This document shows positions 35,425 to 44,089 of a DNA stretch of 64,000 bases, in pieces; position 1 is the first letter of the stretch, and every line of letters begins with the position of its first letter. Under the pieces are notes generated by a model. The model saw nothing but the letters and a program-made list of their open reading frames with translations, did no database searches and was not told where the DNA came from. This DNA is from Thermomicrobiales bacterium. Lineage in GTDB: Bacteria; Chloroflexota; Chloroflexia; Thermomicrobiales; UBA6265. Location of the stretch: positions 1-64,000 of the forward strand of contig JAMLHR010000005.1 in the NCBI GenBank assembly GCA_023957015.1, read 5' to 3'. Made by a program: the position numbers and the translations under genes.

Positions 35425-36339
35425 CTACATCTGCCTCACCGGCAGCATCTCGATATAGCCGCGCCAACCGGCCGGGGCAAGCTGCATTCTCGGAGCCAGT
35501 TCCGGCGCGTATGCGTATCCATAAACTTCGGGATTGAATGAGCCAATCCGCTCCATACACAACCCGACGGCGGTTTGGTAATCCGCATCGTCATATGGCT
35601 CACCCTGAAAGACAATCAGCTTGCAGGGTTCCAGATCGATGACATCGAATCCCTCAGGGACAGCACCGTTGAAGTCAGCCGGCACCTCCACACCATGAGC
35701 GTAGACGCCCGTGCCCTCTGGTCGCATATTGCTCGGCAACCAGAGCCCGACTGGCTCATAGAGCGCTTCCCTAATACCAACCAGCACATCCCAGGGTGCC
35801 GAGTTGTTCTCATCGCCGCAACCGAACTCTTCGACGTAGGAGAAGTAGTCACTGGCAGTTTTGCTGCGCTTGAGGATGAGCTTTCTGGTTGGTCGTTCCA
35901 CAATCTGGGTGAAGATCACCGCTGTCTGATTCACTGTCTGCCCCTTTTGCTTTAGCCTGGTGCGATCAAGATACTGGAATGGAATCAACCATCCATCGGG
36001 AGAAGGTCTGGTGGCGAACTGTTTCGGAGAGATACCGAAACCGTTTGAAAATGCGCGCGTGAAACCTTCGTGACTATCGAAGACGAAATCCAGCGCCACA
36101 TCCAATACACGGGTATCCGTCGTCCGCAGAACGCGAGCTGCTGCAGTCAGTCGCTCCTGACGGATGTACTCGAACGGCGAACTTCCCGTCTCTGCCCGGA
36201 ACACCCGGGCCGCGTGGTACTGCGAATAGCCTGCAGCCATTGCCACATCGCGGGCCGTAATTGATTCCCGCAGATGGGAAGCGATGAAGGACTTCATCCT
36301 CATCACAGCCGCAATGTGCTCGTCAACTGTCTCACCCAC
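35425..36339 (-). CDS. AraC-family regulator with GyrI-like effector domain
   Basis: GTG 36339 lies after AGGAGG on the minus strand. Residues about 15-110 hold two AraC helix-turn-helix motifs (ITARDVAMAAGYSQYHAARVFRAE with SSPFEYIRQERL, and VLDVALDFVFDSHEGFTRAF). Residues about 150-300 resemble the GyrI-like ligand-binding fold. This order, HTH first, is that of Rob/MarA-like effector-binding regulators. Ligand unknown; no divergent target gene is evident. Confidence 0.88.
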   Translation of the reverse strand: MGETVDEHIAAVMRMKSFIASHLRESITARDVAMAAGYSQYHAARVFRAETGSSPFEYIRQERLTAAARVLRTTDTRVLDVALDFVFDSHEGFTRAFSNGFGISPKQFATRPSPDGWLIPFQYLDRTRLKQKGQTVNQTAVIFTQIVERPTRKLILKRSKTASDYFSYVEEFGCGDENNSAPWDVLVGIREALYEPVGLWLPSNMRPEGTGVYAHGVEVPADFNGAVPEGFDVIDLEPCKLIVFQGEPYDDADYQTAVGLCMERIGSFNPEVYGYAYAPELAPRMQLAPAGWRGYIEMLPVRQM

Positions 36340-36422
36340 CGATCCTCGCCTCCTCTCCTGCCATCATAGGAGGAGATCAGAACGAATTCTTGACCTGGCG
36401 TGCGCGTTCCTGGCAGACACAA

Positions 36423-36457
36423 CAAGGTCCCGACTCCCGATGGGAGCCAGGACCTTG
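36423..36457 (-). terminator. Terminator of the small Cys-rich gene
   Basis: CAAGGTCC and GGACCTTG arms enclose a second nested stem CTCCC-GAT-GGGAG. It lies 12 bp after the minus-strand stop at 36469. Confidence 0.7.
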
Positions 36458-36468
36458 AAAGCGAACCG

Positions 36469-36738
36469 TCAGGCGATATCGCGGACGCCGCAGACCAGGG
36501 CGTCACCATGTACCTGCGTCCAGCGCTCAAGCTGGACGATATCATCGTCATCCAATATGTACTTACTGCCACAACTCGGGCAGGTCACCTCATGGACGCA
36601 ATCGCCCCGAGTCTCGCACCAACTCAACACATTGCCATAGGCATGGCAATCACCCTCACACAGATGGGCAATCACTTCGGCTGCGCCATCGCTCAGGTGC
36701 ACAACGGTCTCTTCATCAACGCGCTTGAAATCGGCCAT
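36469..36738 (-). CDS. Small Cys-rich protein with zinc-ribbon-like motif
   Basis: ATG 36738 has an excellent site, AAAGGAGGG, 8 bp before it, so the protein is likely made in quantity. The 89-residue product has HLCEGDCHAYG, SWCETRGDC and TCPSCGSKYILD. The last CPSCG with an earlier Cys pair would make a zinc ribbon or a redox site. The family is not known to me. A CRP-like palindrome lies 125 bp upstream. Confidence 0.7.
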   Translation of the reverse strand: MADFKRVDEETVVHLSDGAAEVIAHLCEGDCHAYGNVLSWCETRGDCVHEVTCPSCGSKYILDDDDIVQLERWTQVHGDALVCGVRDIA

Positions 36739-36862
36739 GACCACTACCCTCCTTTCGAAGGCACAACGAAATCTCAGCGTCATCGCCGTCGGGTTGCTTC
36801 GTTGCAGGTTCCCGCATAGTAGAGAACGGATACAGAAAATGCAAGAGGCGTTCCGTGGTTGC

Positions 36863-36884
36863 ATTTGTGATGCTCATCACAAAT
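36863..36884. promoter_or_regulatory. Perfect CRP/FNR-like palindrome
   Basis: ATTTGTGATG-CT-CATCACAAAT: perfect 10-bp arms containing TGTGA-N6-TCACA, the core bound by CRP-type regulators. It lies between the Cys-rich gene (minus strand, start 36738) and the gene at 37064 (plus). No CRP gene is in the window. Confidence 0.65.
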
Positions 36885-37063
36885 TGGATAGCACGCACAA
36901 TTAACTGACAGGTAGAAGACTGATCTTTGTGAGATTACGGTGCGGGTCTCTGCCGTTTGGGAGATGGTGAGATCGCCGATCCATCAGGGACAACTCATCG
37001 CCAAGAGGCATGGATTCGGTATGCTAGCAGCCATGAGAGTATTCGCTTCCAGAAAGGACATCC

Positions 37064-38836
37064 ATGCAATCACGAACTGAAGACCTGCGGCAGGAAGTGC
37101 GACGACCGTTTCACACCGAGACCAACAGCATTGGTCGACGCGAGGTGGAATTGTACGTCCGCACCTATATGACGCTGCTGGAGAGCTCCAGCCCGATCGC
37201 ACTGCGCTCACTGGAACCGGCACACTTGACTGCCGGGGCCTCGCTCCACGCTGGCGCGGAGGAACCAGAACCAGATCTCAACGCCTTCCTCTATAGCGCC
37301 AATCGACTCCCCGCCGGAATCGTCCACATCAGTCACGTCATCCTTGGGCAATCGCACCGCAACTTCGCCGATGCCGGCTACGATCACGTGCAAGACTGGG
37401 AATCGGTGAGTTCACCGGGTCGACGTCGACGCTGGTACTGGGATGGTGGCGAGATGTTGGCGGCCTATATCGCCTCATCCTCCGATCTCGATGATCTCAT
37501 CCCCTGCCTGGTCGCCTACCAGATCGAATGGAACAAGATGAGCCGCCTGTTGCGCGATTCACGCGAGGTTCACGCCGCCTTCAAGGCCACATCTGGAGAC
37601 GTGGCCGATCCGGAACTCGAACGATCCATTCGCCGCACGATGTTGCTGGGCAAGAAAGACTGGCAGCGTCTGAAGGATGTCTGGGGACCGATCTTCTGGA
37701 GCAATCTCCGCCTGGTGGCAAGTGATCGCAAGCGCATCGATGTGCAGATGTTCGGCGGCACCTATCTCGGCTATGCCCGCTCGACGCGCGCCTGGTGGCG
37801 ACCAGTAGTGGATGCTGTCGGTTTGGAGGCGGTGCGGGAACGACCGATCTATTTCATTAGCTCCAACACGCACAGCTTCGTCAATGTGCTCAGTGGTGTT
37901 GCCCTGCGGCGCAAGGACGCACTGATGCAGTTCATCGATGACACCCGCCATCCCGAGTTGTTCGAGGAACTCAACTGGTGGCGGGAGGGGCGCAGTCGAT
38001 CATCGCTAGAGAACCTGCTCTACTTCGCCGCTCGCCCGTACTTCCACGGGCCGGATCGCGAGACCGAGCGGCTGGCGCGTCAACAGGAGGAGGAAGCGAT
38101 CGGTATCCGTCACGTCGATGCACAGGGTGCAGTCGATGTCGGCATTCAGGTCATCGATCTCGCCAAACTCGATCCCAGCCAGTTCGATCAGCGGCTTCAG
38201 CCCGCCGATATCACCGGCACCGATGCACTCATCGTCAACATCAACTACCCGCTCGGGAAGGCTGCATATCACATCCTCAACCAGGTTGGGATTTCGGTGG
38301 ACTACCTGCAGGGTGTCTATATCCTCGGCAAGGCGGCGACGCTGAATGGCCGCATCGGCGACATCATGATGAGCAATGTCGTTTACGACGAGCACAGCGG
38401 TAACACCTATTGGCTCGATAACTGCTTTGGCTCAGACGATGTCGCGCCTTACCTTCGCTTCGGTGCGGCGCTGGATAACCAGAAGGCGGTGACCGTGAAG
38501 GGCACCTACCTCCAGAACCAGGGGTATCTGGACTTCTTCTACCGCGAGAACTACACCGTGGTCGAAATGGAGGCAGGACCATACCTGAGCGCACTCTATG
38601 AGGACACGATGCTGGAGCGTCACCCACAGGACTCCGCCATCAACCTGGGACAAATGCAGACGCACTTCGATCTCGGCATCATCCACTACGCATCGGATAC
38701 GCCGTACACGCGGGCGCACACGCTTGGTGCCCGCGGTCTCAGCTTCTACGGTATGGATAGCACCTACGCCAGTACGATCGCGATCTTGCAACGCGTCTTC
38801 GCAATGGAATCGAAGCGACTGGGACATACATCATGA
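37064..38836 (+). CDS. DUF6909-like protein with nucleoside-phosphorylase-like C-terminus
   Basis: ATG 37064 follows AAAGGA. The 590-residue cytoplasmic product has a helical N-terminal half with no motif I know (ANRLPAGIVHISHVILGQSH, GGTYLGYARSTRAWWRPVVD). The C-terminal 240 residues resemble the PNP/MTAN fold: GKAATLNGRIGDIMMSNVVY, then KGTYLQNQG and, near the end, the VVEMEAGPYL block that mirrors the MEs/MEa substrate motif of phosphorylases. The function is unknown. It overlaps the thioesterase gene by 4 bp. Confidence 0.8.
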   Translation: MQSRTEDLRQEVRRPFHTETNSIGRREVELYVRTYMTLLESSSPIALRSLEPAHLTAGASLHAGAEEPEPDLNAFLYSANRLPAGIVHISHVILGQSHRNFADAGYDHVQDWESVSSPGRRRRWYWDGGEMLAAYIASSSDLDDLIPCLVAYQIEWNKMSRLLRDSREVHAAFKATSGDVADPELERSIRRTMLLGKKDWQRLKDVWGPIFWSNLRLVASDRKRIDVQMFGGTYLGYARSTRAWWRPVVDAVGLEAVRERPIYFISSNTHSFVNVLSGVALRRKDALMQFIDDTRHPELFEELNWWREGRSRSSLENLLYFAARPYFHGPDRETERLARQQEEEAIGIRHVDAQGAVDVGIQVIDLAKLDPSQFDQRLQPADITGTDALIVNINYPLGKAAYHILNQVGISVDYLQGVYILGKAATLNGRIGDIMMSNVVYDEHSGNTYWLDNCFGSDDVAPYLRFGAALDNQKAVTVKGTYLQNQGYLDFFYRENYTVVEMEAGPYLSALYEDTMLERHPQDSAINLGQMQTHFDLGIIHYASDTPYTRAHTLGARGLSFYGMDSTYASTIAILQRVFAMESKRLGHTS

Positions 38837-39312
38837 CGCAAATCCTGACGGGATATGTCGCAATGGTCCGCGTGCGCTTCAGCGAATGCGATCCGCTGGG
38901 GCACGTCAACAACGCCGTCTATCTGAACTACCTGGAGCAGGCGGCGATCGATCACGCGGCAGCGCTGGGGTGGTCCAGCGCTGCGCTGACCGAGATGGCG
39001 GGTGCGGTCTTCGTCGCGCGGAAGCATGAGATCACCTATCGCCAACCCGCCTTCGAGAACGATCACTTGCTCATCCGCACCTGGCCGACGGAGATGCGCG
39101 GTGCCCGCGGCCTGCGCAGCTATACGATCAGTCGGTTTACGGACGATATCGCGGGGTGGGTTGATCGGGTGGTGCCGTTCGAGGAGTTGCCGGAGGTTGA
39201 TCCGAAGGACTTGATCGTCACCGCCGATACCGAGTGGGCGTTCATGAACGTGACGACCGGTCGGCCGAGTCGGATTCCGGAGGTTGTCGCGCGGGATTTC
39301 GTGGAGGGATAA
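38833..39312 (+). CDS. 4HBT-type acyl-CoA thioesterase
   Basis: A 159-residue hotdog-fold protein overlapping the previous stop (ATGA). It has the family's N-terminal VRFSECDPLGHVNNAVYLNYLE region with the Asp typical of the 4-hydroxybenzoyl-CoA thioesterase and YbgC groups. The natural acyl-CoA cannot be told. Coupling to a phosphorylase-like protein is unusual. Confidence 0.88.
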   Translation: MTQILTGYVAMVRVRFSECDPLGHVNNAVYLNYLEQAAIDHAAALGWSSAALTEMAGAVFVARKHEITYRQPAFENDHLLIRTWPTEMRGARGLRSYTISRFTDDIAGWVDRVVPFEELPEVDPKDLIVTADTEWAFMNVTTGRPSRIPEVVARDFVEG

Positions 39313-39323
39313 CCCCGTTATCA

Positions 39324-40097
39324 TCAATCCTCATTCGACCCCTCATCTGAGGAAATTCGGGATTGCCAATAAGCGGCCACCTGAGCAATTGCCTGTCTGA
39401 TCTGACCAGTGTGGTCTCTTCTTGCAGGCCATGTCGCTTCCTGCCAGCTTCTGGGTGGATAGAGTTCAGCACCATCGAGTGCGACGCGAGGAGTATCCAT
39501 TCGACACTCCCGCAACAGGCTCACATCCAGACACCAAGAGTAGTCGGCCACTTTGCGAAGTTGCTTTGAAAGCTCTGGCAGAGGACTAACCACATCCACA
39601 CGCACGTGTTTCTTCGCCAAACGAATAGCATCCATCAGATCTGTGTCGTTGGAGATGACAATGGCCCGATCCATATCTCCAGACCATGCATCATTGAGGA
39701 GATGAACCGCCAAATTGACGTCTGATCCCTTCTCCTCGGATGTGCCAATGACTATGGGGACCTCAGAAGGCCAGCCCAGTTGACGCGGCGTTGGGCTTCT
39801 CAACCGCCCTTTTCGTGTTACAGGTGTGTGCTTGCCGTAGTGAATCTGCAGGCCTGGTGTCGCTTCAATCGCTTTCAGATATCGCTCTTGTCGAAGGTTC
39901 TGTTCAGGATCACGAAGATCCCTGCGAATGTATGCGGTGAAGTAGTGAATGCGATGCAAGGTGGAATCAGCACCAACTAATATCTCTCCAAGTGCCCGCC
40001 AGTCAAGCCATTTGTCCTGTGGAGTGCATAGTGCTTGCTGATGCTTGTAGCAGCCGTAATAGAAGTTGAATCCATCGACATAGATTGATGTCTTCAT
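39324..40097 (-). CDS. NYN-domain (PIN-like) ribonuclease
   Basis: The 257-residue product has the metal-binding acids of the LabA/NYN family: IYVDGFNFYYG at the start, EEKGSDVNLAVHLLNDAW, and VISNDTDLMDAIRLAKK. The C-terminal 60 residues are basic and may bind RNA. NYN proteins process or degrade RNA. The 5' leader is highly structured (next entry), which could be its own target. Confidence 0.87.
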   Translation of the reverse strand: MKTSIYVDGFNFYYGCYKHQQALCTPQDKWLDWRALGEILVGADSTLHRIHYFTAYIRRDLRDPEQNLRQERYLKAIEATPGLQIHYGKHTPVTRKGRLRSPTPRQLGWPSEVPIVIGTSEEKGSDVNLAVHLLNDAWSGDMDRAIVISNDTDLMDAIRLAKKHVRVDVVSPLPELSKQLRKVADYSWCLDVSLLRECRMDTPRVALDGAELYPPRSWQEATWPARRDHTGQIRQAIAQVAAYWQSRISSDEGSNED

Positions 40098-40136
40098 ATG
40101 TGTGCTTTCGTGGCCACAACTGTCTTATATGTAAAT

Positions 40137-40204
40137 GGGCGACCCCCGCAGGGGTCGCCCACCGGGCGGTTTCCCACCCTCCCTGGCAGACGATGCGACC
40201 AGGG
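40137..40204 (-). other. Structured leader of the NYN gene
   Basis: A perfect 10-bp hairpin, GGGCGACCCC with GGGGTCGCCC around CGCA (40137-40160), and a second stem, CCCTGG (40181-40186) with CCAGGG (40199-40204). Both lie 40-107 bp upstream of the NYN start, on the minus strand. Role unknown. Confidence 0.5.
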
Positions 40205-40287
40205 GGTTCAACTAAAGTATAGCAGGCGCCAGTCTTCCGGATCGGCATGGTTTAGTCACATCTGAGCCCGATCCCATGATATCTGTC

Positions 40288-40334
40288 CCGGGATTCTTCA
40301 GGGTTCGCTGACGCTCACCCATTCAGAATGACGG
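40288..40334. repeat. Imperfect palindrome of a dispersed-repeat type
   Basis: GGATTCTTCAGGGTTCGC and, in inverted form, ATTCTGAATGGGTGAGC pair imperfectly. The sequence resembles the attcttc...cagaatgac hairpins scattered in many bacterial genomes. Only one copy is seen here, so calling it a repeat rests on that resemblance. Confidence 0.35.
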
Positions 40335-40374
40335 TCGTCAGTCGGCATTCATCCCGTATGAAGTCACAGGTCCG

Positions 40375-41508
40375 TTAGTTCCGTTCAAACGACGTGGTGA
40401 GATCCTGCGCAACGCCGGTTTCGGCGGCGCGGTATGAGCTTTCGATGATGTCGATGACGTGGCGAGCGTGCTGGGCGGTGACCGGACTGGCGATATCATC
40501 GCGGACCCAATCGATCAGCTGGGCGACGTCCTCAAACACGTGCGCCTCTTCCATGCCAACGTGCGAGCCGACAACGTGCGGCAATGTCGCCTGTGCGCCC
40601 GCGACGCCGCCACCGTTGGCGTCGGAGATCGCGCGCTCGGGATACTCCAGCTCCTCGCCGTTCAGGTTGAAGCCCTCGATCTTGCCATCGGTACCGAAAT
40701 AGGTCCCCGTAAACCACCAGTTGGTGGAACCGGCCGCAGAACCAAACCCAACCGCGAAGAGGCCGTTACCGAAGTCCATGAGGATACCGGTATTGTCATC
40801 GGCCTCGGTCTTAACCGTCTTGTCGCCGAACGAGCGCTCCGGCACCACGATACCACTAACGGCGCTGACGCGCTTAACCGGTCCGAGCACCGTCGTCATA
40901 CCGTGGAAGGCGTAGACACTCATGTCGTACATCGGTCCGCCGCCCGGCTTGCGGAAGTACCAGCTGGGATCGATGGCCGGGACACTTCCCTTGCCCTGTC
41001 GCTCCGGCTCGTCCAGGTGATAGGTACCGAATCCGGCACCAGCAATCGCCCAGACCGGAATACCGATCTTGCCCTCGGCGATAGCGCGACGCACGGCCTG
41101 CACCTGCGGTCGCAGAACCTCGCCCGGACTGGCAACGATCTTCAGCCCCTTCTTCTCGGCCAGTTCAATCAACTCGTTCGCTTCGGCCACGGTCGTGGTC
41201 ATCGTCTTGTTGAAGTGAATATGCTTGCCAGCCTCCAGCGCCATCATGCCCTGTTCGTAATGCAGACCGATCGGCGAGCAGATGGAGACTGCATCCACAT
41301 CGCCCTTCTCCAACAGCTCCTCATAGCTCTCGGAACTAAAGGCCATGCCGTATTCCTCGGCAGCAGCAGCAGCGCGACCCGGCACCGGATCACAGACCGC
41401 ATGCAGCTTGACCTTGTCCGTCATATCGTCCTGCGAGAGGTGCGGCATGATGCCGCGCTGGGCGATTGTGCCCGCCCCAACAATACCCATGCGTACGATG
41501 TTGCTCAT
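40375..41508 (-). CDS. Gfo/Idh/MocA-family dehydrogenase
   Basis: ATG 41508 follows AGGAGAAG. The 377-residue product has the NAD(P)-binding GIVGAGTIAQRGIMPHL loop, the DAVSICSPIGLHYE strand and the region where the EKP lysine is usual. Here it reads HIHFNKTMTTTVAEA: Lys is kept, but Glu-Lys-Pro is replaced by Asn-Lys-Thr. It should oxidise a sugar or cyclitol. It stands alone. Confidence 0.88.
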   Translation of the reverse strand: MSNIVRMGIVGAGTIAQRGIMPHLSQDDMTDKVKLHAVCDPVPGRAAAAAEEYGMAFSSESYEELLEKGDVDAVSICSPIGLHYEQGMMALEAGKHIHFNKTMTTTVAEANELIELAEKKGLKIVASPGEVLRPQVQAVRRAIAEGKIGIPVWAIAGAGFGTYHLDEPERQGKGSVPAIDPSWYFRKPGGGPMYDMSVYAFHGMTTVLGPVKRVSAVSGIVVPERSFGDKTVKTEADDNTGILMDFGNGLFAVGFGSAAGSTNWWFTGTYFGTDGKIEGFNLNGEELEYPERAISDANGGGVAGAQATLPHVVGSHVGMEEAHVFEDVAQLIDWVRDDIASPVTAQHARHVIDIIESSYRAAETGVAQDLTTSFERN

Positions 41509-41656
41509 GTCTTCTCCTGTAAATACACCAGTGAATCAGCCTGCGTTGATTGTAGACGGATATGCCCATTCTTGAGTCCAAATCCCGGAACGAATACGCA
41601 AGCAACGGCGTTCAAAATGATAGTAGGAAAACTGTATACATATTGGAGAAGTGACC

Positions 41657-42175
41657 ATGAACATGTCCCGCAGAATGCTCCTCACCGCCACTGTTCTCGC
41701 GGCTGGTACGCGCATCACACCCTCCTTCGCCAGGAACGCCCAGGATGCGGTTACCTCCGGTGGGCTCGGATTGAGCCTCGCCGATATCCAGTCCATGTAC
41801 GAGGAAGGACCGGTCGGCCAGTCGTTCCGCAGTTTCCTGGAACCGCAGAGCGGGACCACCCTCTATATCGACTTCGGTGCCGATGATCTGGCCCAGACGA
41901 TCTATGTCAGCGGTGATATCGATGAGTCCGAGGTCGACGCGCTGGTTGGCTGGTTGGTGCTGGACGATGTCCAGGATCACCGCGCGTATATCGCGCTCAC
42001 CTCAGCGGGATCAATCGCCGAGTTTCGTGCGCTGACAATGGTCAGTCCAACGCTGGCCGAGTACACCAACAATCGCACCGGTATCATGGCGACCTGGCAG
42101 TTTGAACCGGACGGTGCCGGAGGCAGCAATGTCGCCAACCTGATGATTACGCTCCAGCAAGAGGGCGTTGGTTAG
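41657..42175 (+). CDS. Exported protein of unknown function
   Basis: ATG 41657 follows GGAGAAG. The leader has SRRMLLTATVLAAG with cleavage near SFA. The mature 145 residues start with a DIQSMYEEGPVGQSF helix and have no known motif. Its stop overlaps the stop of the SulP gene on the other strand by 4 bp. Confidence 0.7.
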   Translation: MNMSRRMLLTATVLAAGTRITPSFARNAQDAVTSGGLGLSLADIQSMYEEGPVGQSFRSFLEPQSGTTLYIDFGADDLAQTIYVSGDIDESEVDALVGWLVLDDVQDHRAYIALTSAGSIAEFRALTMVSPTLAEYTNNRTGIMATWQFEPDGAGGSNVANLMITLQQEGVG

Positions 42176-43791
42176 CCTTCGATCAGCTCCTTCGCCTGAA
42201 CCAACGCATCGTCCAGCGAATCCACCAGCCAGACGCCGCGCCGATCCGTGACCTCGGCGCGGCGAAGCTTGGTGGCGACGCGCGGGTTTGCTTCACAGAA
42301 GATCACCGTCACCTCCTTACTACGTAGGCGAGTGATCAACGCTTCCAGCGCCTGAATACCGGTGATGTCCATAAAGGGCACACGACCAAGCCGCACGATC
42401 ATTACTTTCGGCTCAGTATGCGAATGCGCCAGTGCCTGCTCGAAGTTATCGACTACGGCGAAGAAGAAGGGACCATCAATCGCAAAGATAGCGACATCCT
42501 CGATCTCCAGATCGGGTTCATCCGACGGCGTGATCCTAACCTCTACGGACGATGACATCCGCCGCAGGAACTGCAATGTCGCCAGCAGCACACCGACATT
42601 GACCGCGATCACCAGATCGGTCGCGATCGTGAGTACGAAGGTCACCAACAGAATGGCAACATCGGCCACGGGTGCTCGCCGCGTCATCCGAATGAAGTGG
42701 CGAACATCGCTCATGTTCCAGGAAACAACGAACAGGATCGCCGCCAGTGCCGCCAGCGGCACCGCGCCGGCCAACGGTGCCAGCACCACCACGATCAGCA
42801 CCAACGTGATCGCGCTGGTGATACCCGCGATCGGTGTACGACCGCCGTTCCGGATATTGGTCGCCGTCCGGGCGATGGCCCCTGTCGCAGCGATTCCACC
42901 CAGAAAGGGAACGACGACATTCGCCACACCCTGTCCGATCAACTCCTGATTGCTATCGTGGCGTGTGCCCGCCATACCGTCGGCCACCATTGCGCTAAGC
43001 AAGCTCTCGATGGCGCAGAGCATCGCGATCGTGAATGCCGGTCCGAGCAGATCGATGGCCGTACCGAAGGAAAACGCCGGGGCCGCTATCTCCGGCATCT
43101 TCGCCGAGATACCACCGAACTTGCTCTCGATCGTAGCGACGCCCTCGAACGAGAAGACAGCCTGCACAACAGTCACCACGACCATTGCGATCAACGGTGA
43201 CGGCACACGCGTTAAGTAGGGAACTCGCGGCGAGAAGATGACGATGAGCAGACCCAGCACGGCCAGCGCCGTCGTGGCGACATGCAGATGCGCCAGCGAG
43301 CGGATCATCTCCGGCACCTTCTCGTAGAGATGCTCGCCCTCCGCATCGGGAATACCGAAGAATGCTGGCCACTGTCCCACCCAGATAACCACACCGATAC
43401 CGGCGGTGAATCCGGCAATGACGGGTGCCGGGATGAATCGGATTACCGCTCCCATCCGGAAGACACCCATCAGGATGAGGATACCGCCCGCCATAATCGT
43501 CGCTAACTGCAGCCCGGCGAAACCGTGCTGATGCAGGATCCCCAGCAGGATGACGACGAATGCACCGGTCGGTCCGGCAATCTGAACGCGACTACCACCG
43601 AGGATCGTCACCAACAGTCCGGCCACAATCGCGGTGATCAATCCCTGATCCGGGGAGACGCCAGAGGCGATGGCGAAGGCCATCGAGAGCGGCAGGCTGA
43701 CCACGCCAACGATAACGCCAGCGACTAGATTGTGGGGCAAGCTGGCACGTGTCAGCACTCCGGCGCGATGCGCCTCCAGGAGAGCAATCAT
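42172..43791 (-). CDS. SulP-family anion transporter with STAS domain
   Basis: The 539-residue product has about 11-12 membrane helices with the SulP block LVAGVIVGVVSLPLSMAFAI and FLGGIAATGAIARTATNIRNG. A C-terminal STAS domain (about 430-535) has VIVRLGRVPFMDITGIQALE. It could carry sulfate, bicarbonate or dicarboxylate; a SulP member of the DauA/SLC26 type cannot be distinguished here. Confidence 0.92.
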   Translation of the reverse strand: MIALLEAHRAGVLTRASLPHNLVAGVIVGVVSLPLSMAFAIASGVSPDQGLITAIVAGLLVTILGGSRVQIAGPTGAFVVILLGILHQHGFAGLQLATIMAGGILILMGVFRMGAVIRFIPAPVIAGFTAGIGVVIWVGQWPAFFGIPDAEGEHLYEKVPEMIRSLAHLHVATTALAVLGLLIVIFSPRVPYLTRVPSPLIAMVVVTVVQAVFSFEGVATIESKFGGISAKMPEIAAPAFSFGTAIDLLGPAFTIAMLCAIESLLSAMVADGMAGTRHDSNQELIGQGVANVVVPFLGGIAATGAIARTATNIRNGGRTPIAGITSAITLVLIVVVLAPLAGAVPLAALAAILFVVSWNMSDVRHFIRMTRRAPVADVAILLVTFVLTIATDLVIAVNVGVLLATLQFLRRMSSSVEVRITPSDEPDLEIEDVAIFAIDGPFFFAVVDNFEQALAHSHTEPKVMIVRLGRVPFMDITGIQALEALITRLRSKEVTVIFCEANPRVATKLRRAEVTDRRGVWLVDSLDDALVQAKELIEG

Positions 43792-44089
43792 TTGGGTTCA
43801 GGGTCCTTCCATCGTGGAACGTGTGGCTAGCCCGAGAGTTACAGACACAATCGTGCCAGTTCATGGCTGATTGTATGGCCTTTCCGTCGGCACACAAGGT
43901 GTCTACGGGCTGTTTTCAGGATTTTCACGGCAAAACGTACGTTTTGCAAGGAGACGAACACACGAGTCCGCCACGGCGAATGCCGCTCTCGTGCGTCAAC
44001 TAGCAGTCGACTCCCGTTTCGATCAACGGAAAGCGCATGTATCATCACTCGAGATGGAATCCGGATAAGGAAGAAAGACACAACACCCA
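43792..44089. promoter_or_regulatory. Intergenic stretch with a perfect palindrome at 43930-43947
   Basis: GCAAAACGTACGTTTTGC is a full 18-bp palindrome, 139 bp upstream of the SulP start and 143 bp before the phosphatase start. It has the form of an operator. No gene is seen in the rest of the stretch. Confidence 0.5.

Noticed and set aside
40459-41886. A 475-codon plus-strand frame
   Set aside because: It is antisense to the Gfo/Idh/MocA dehydrogenase and then runs through the next gene in the wrong frame.
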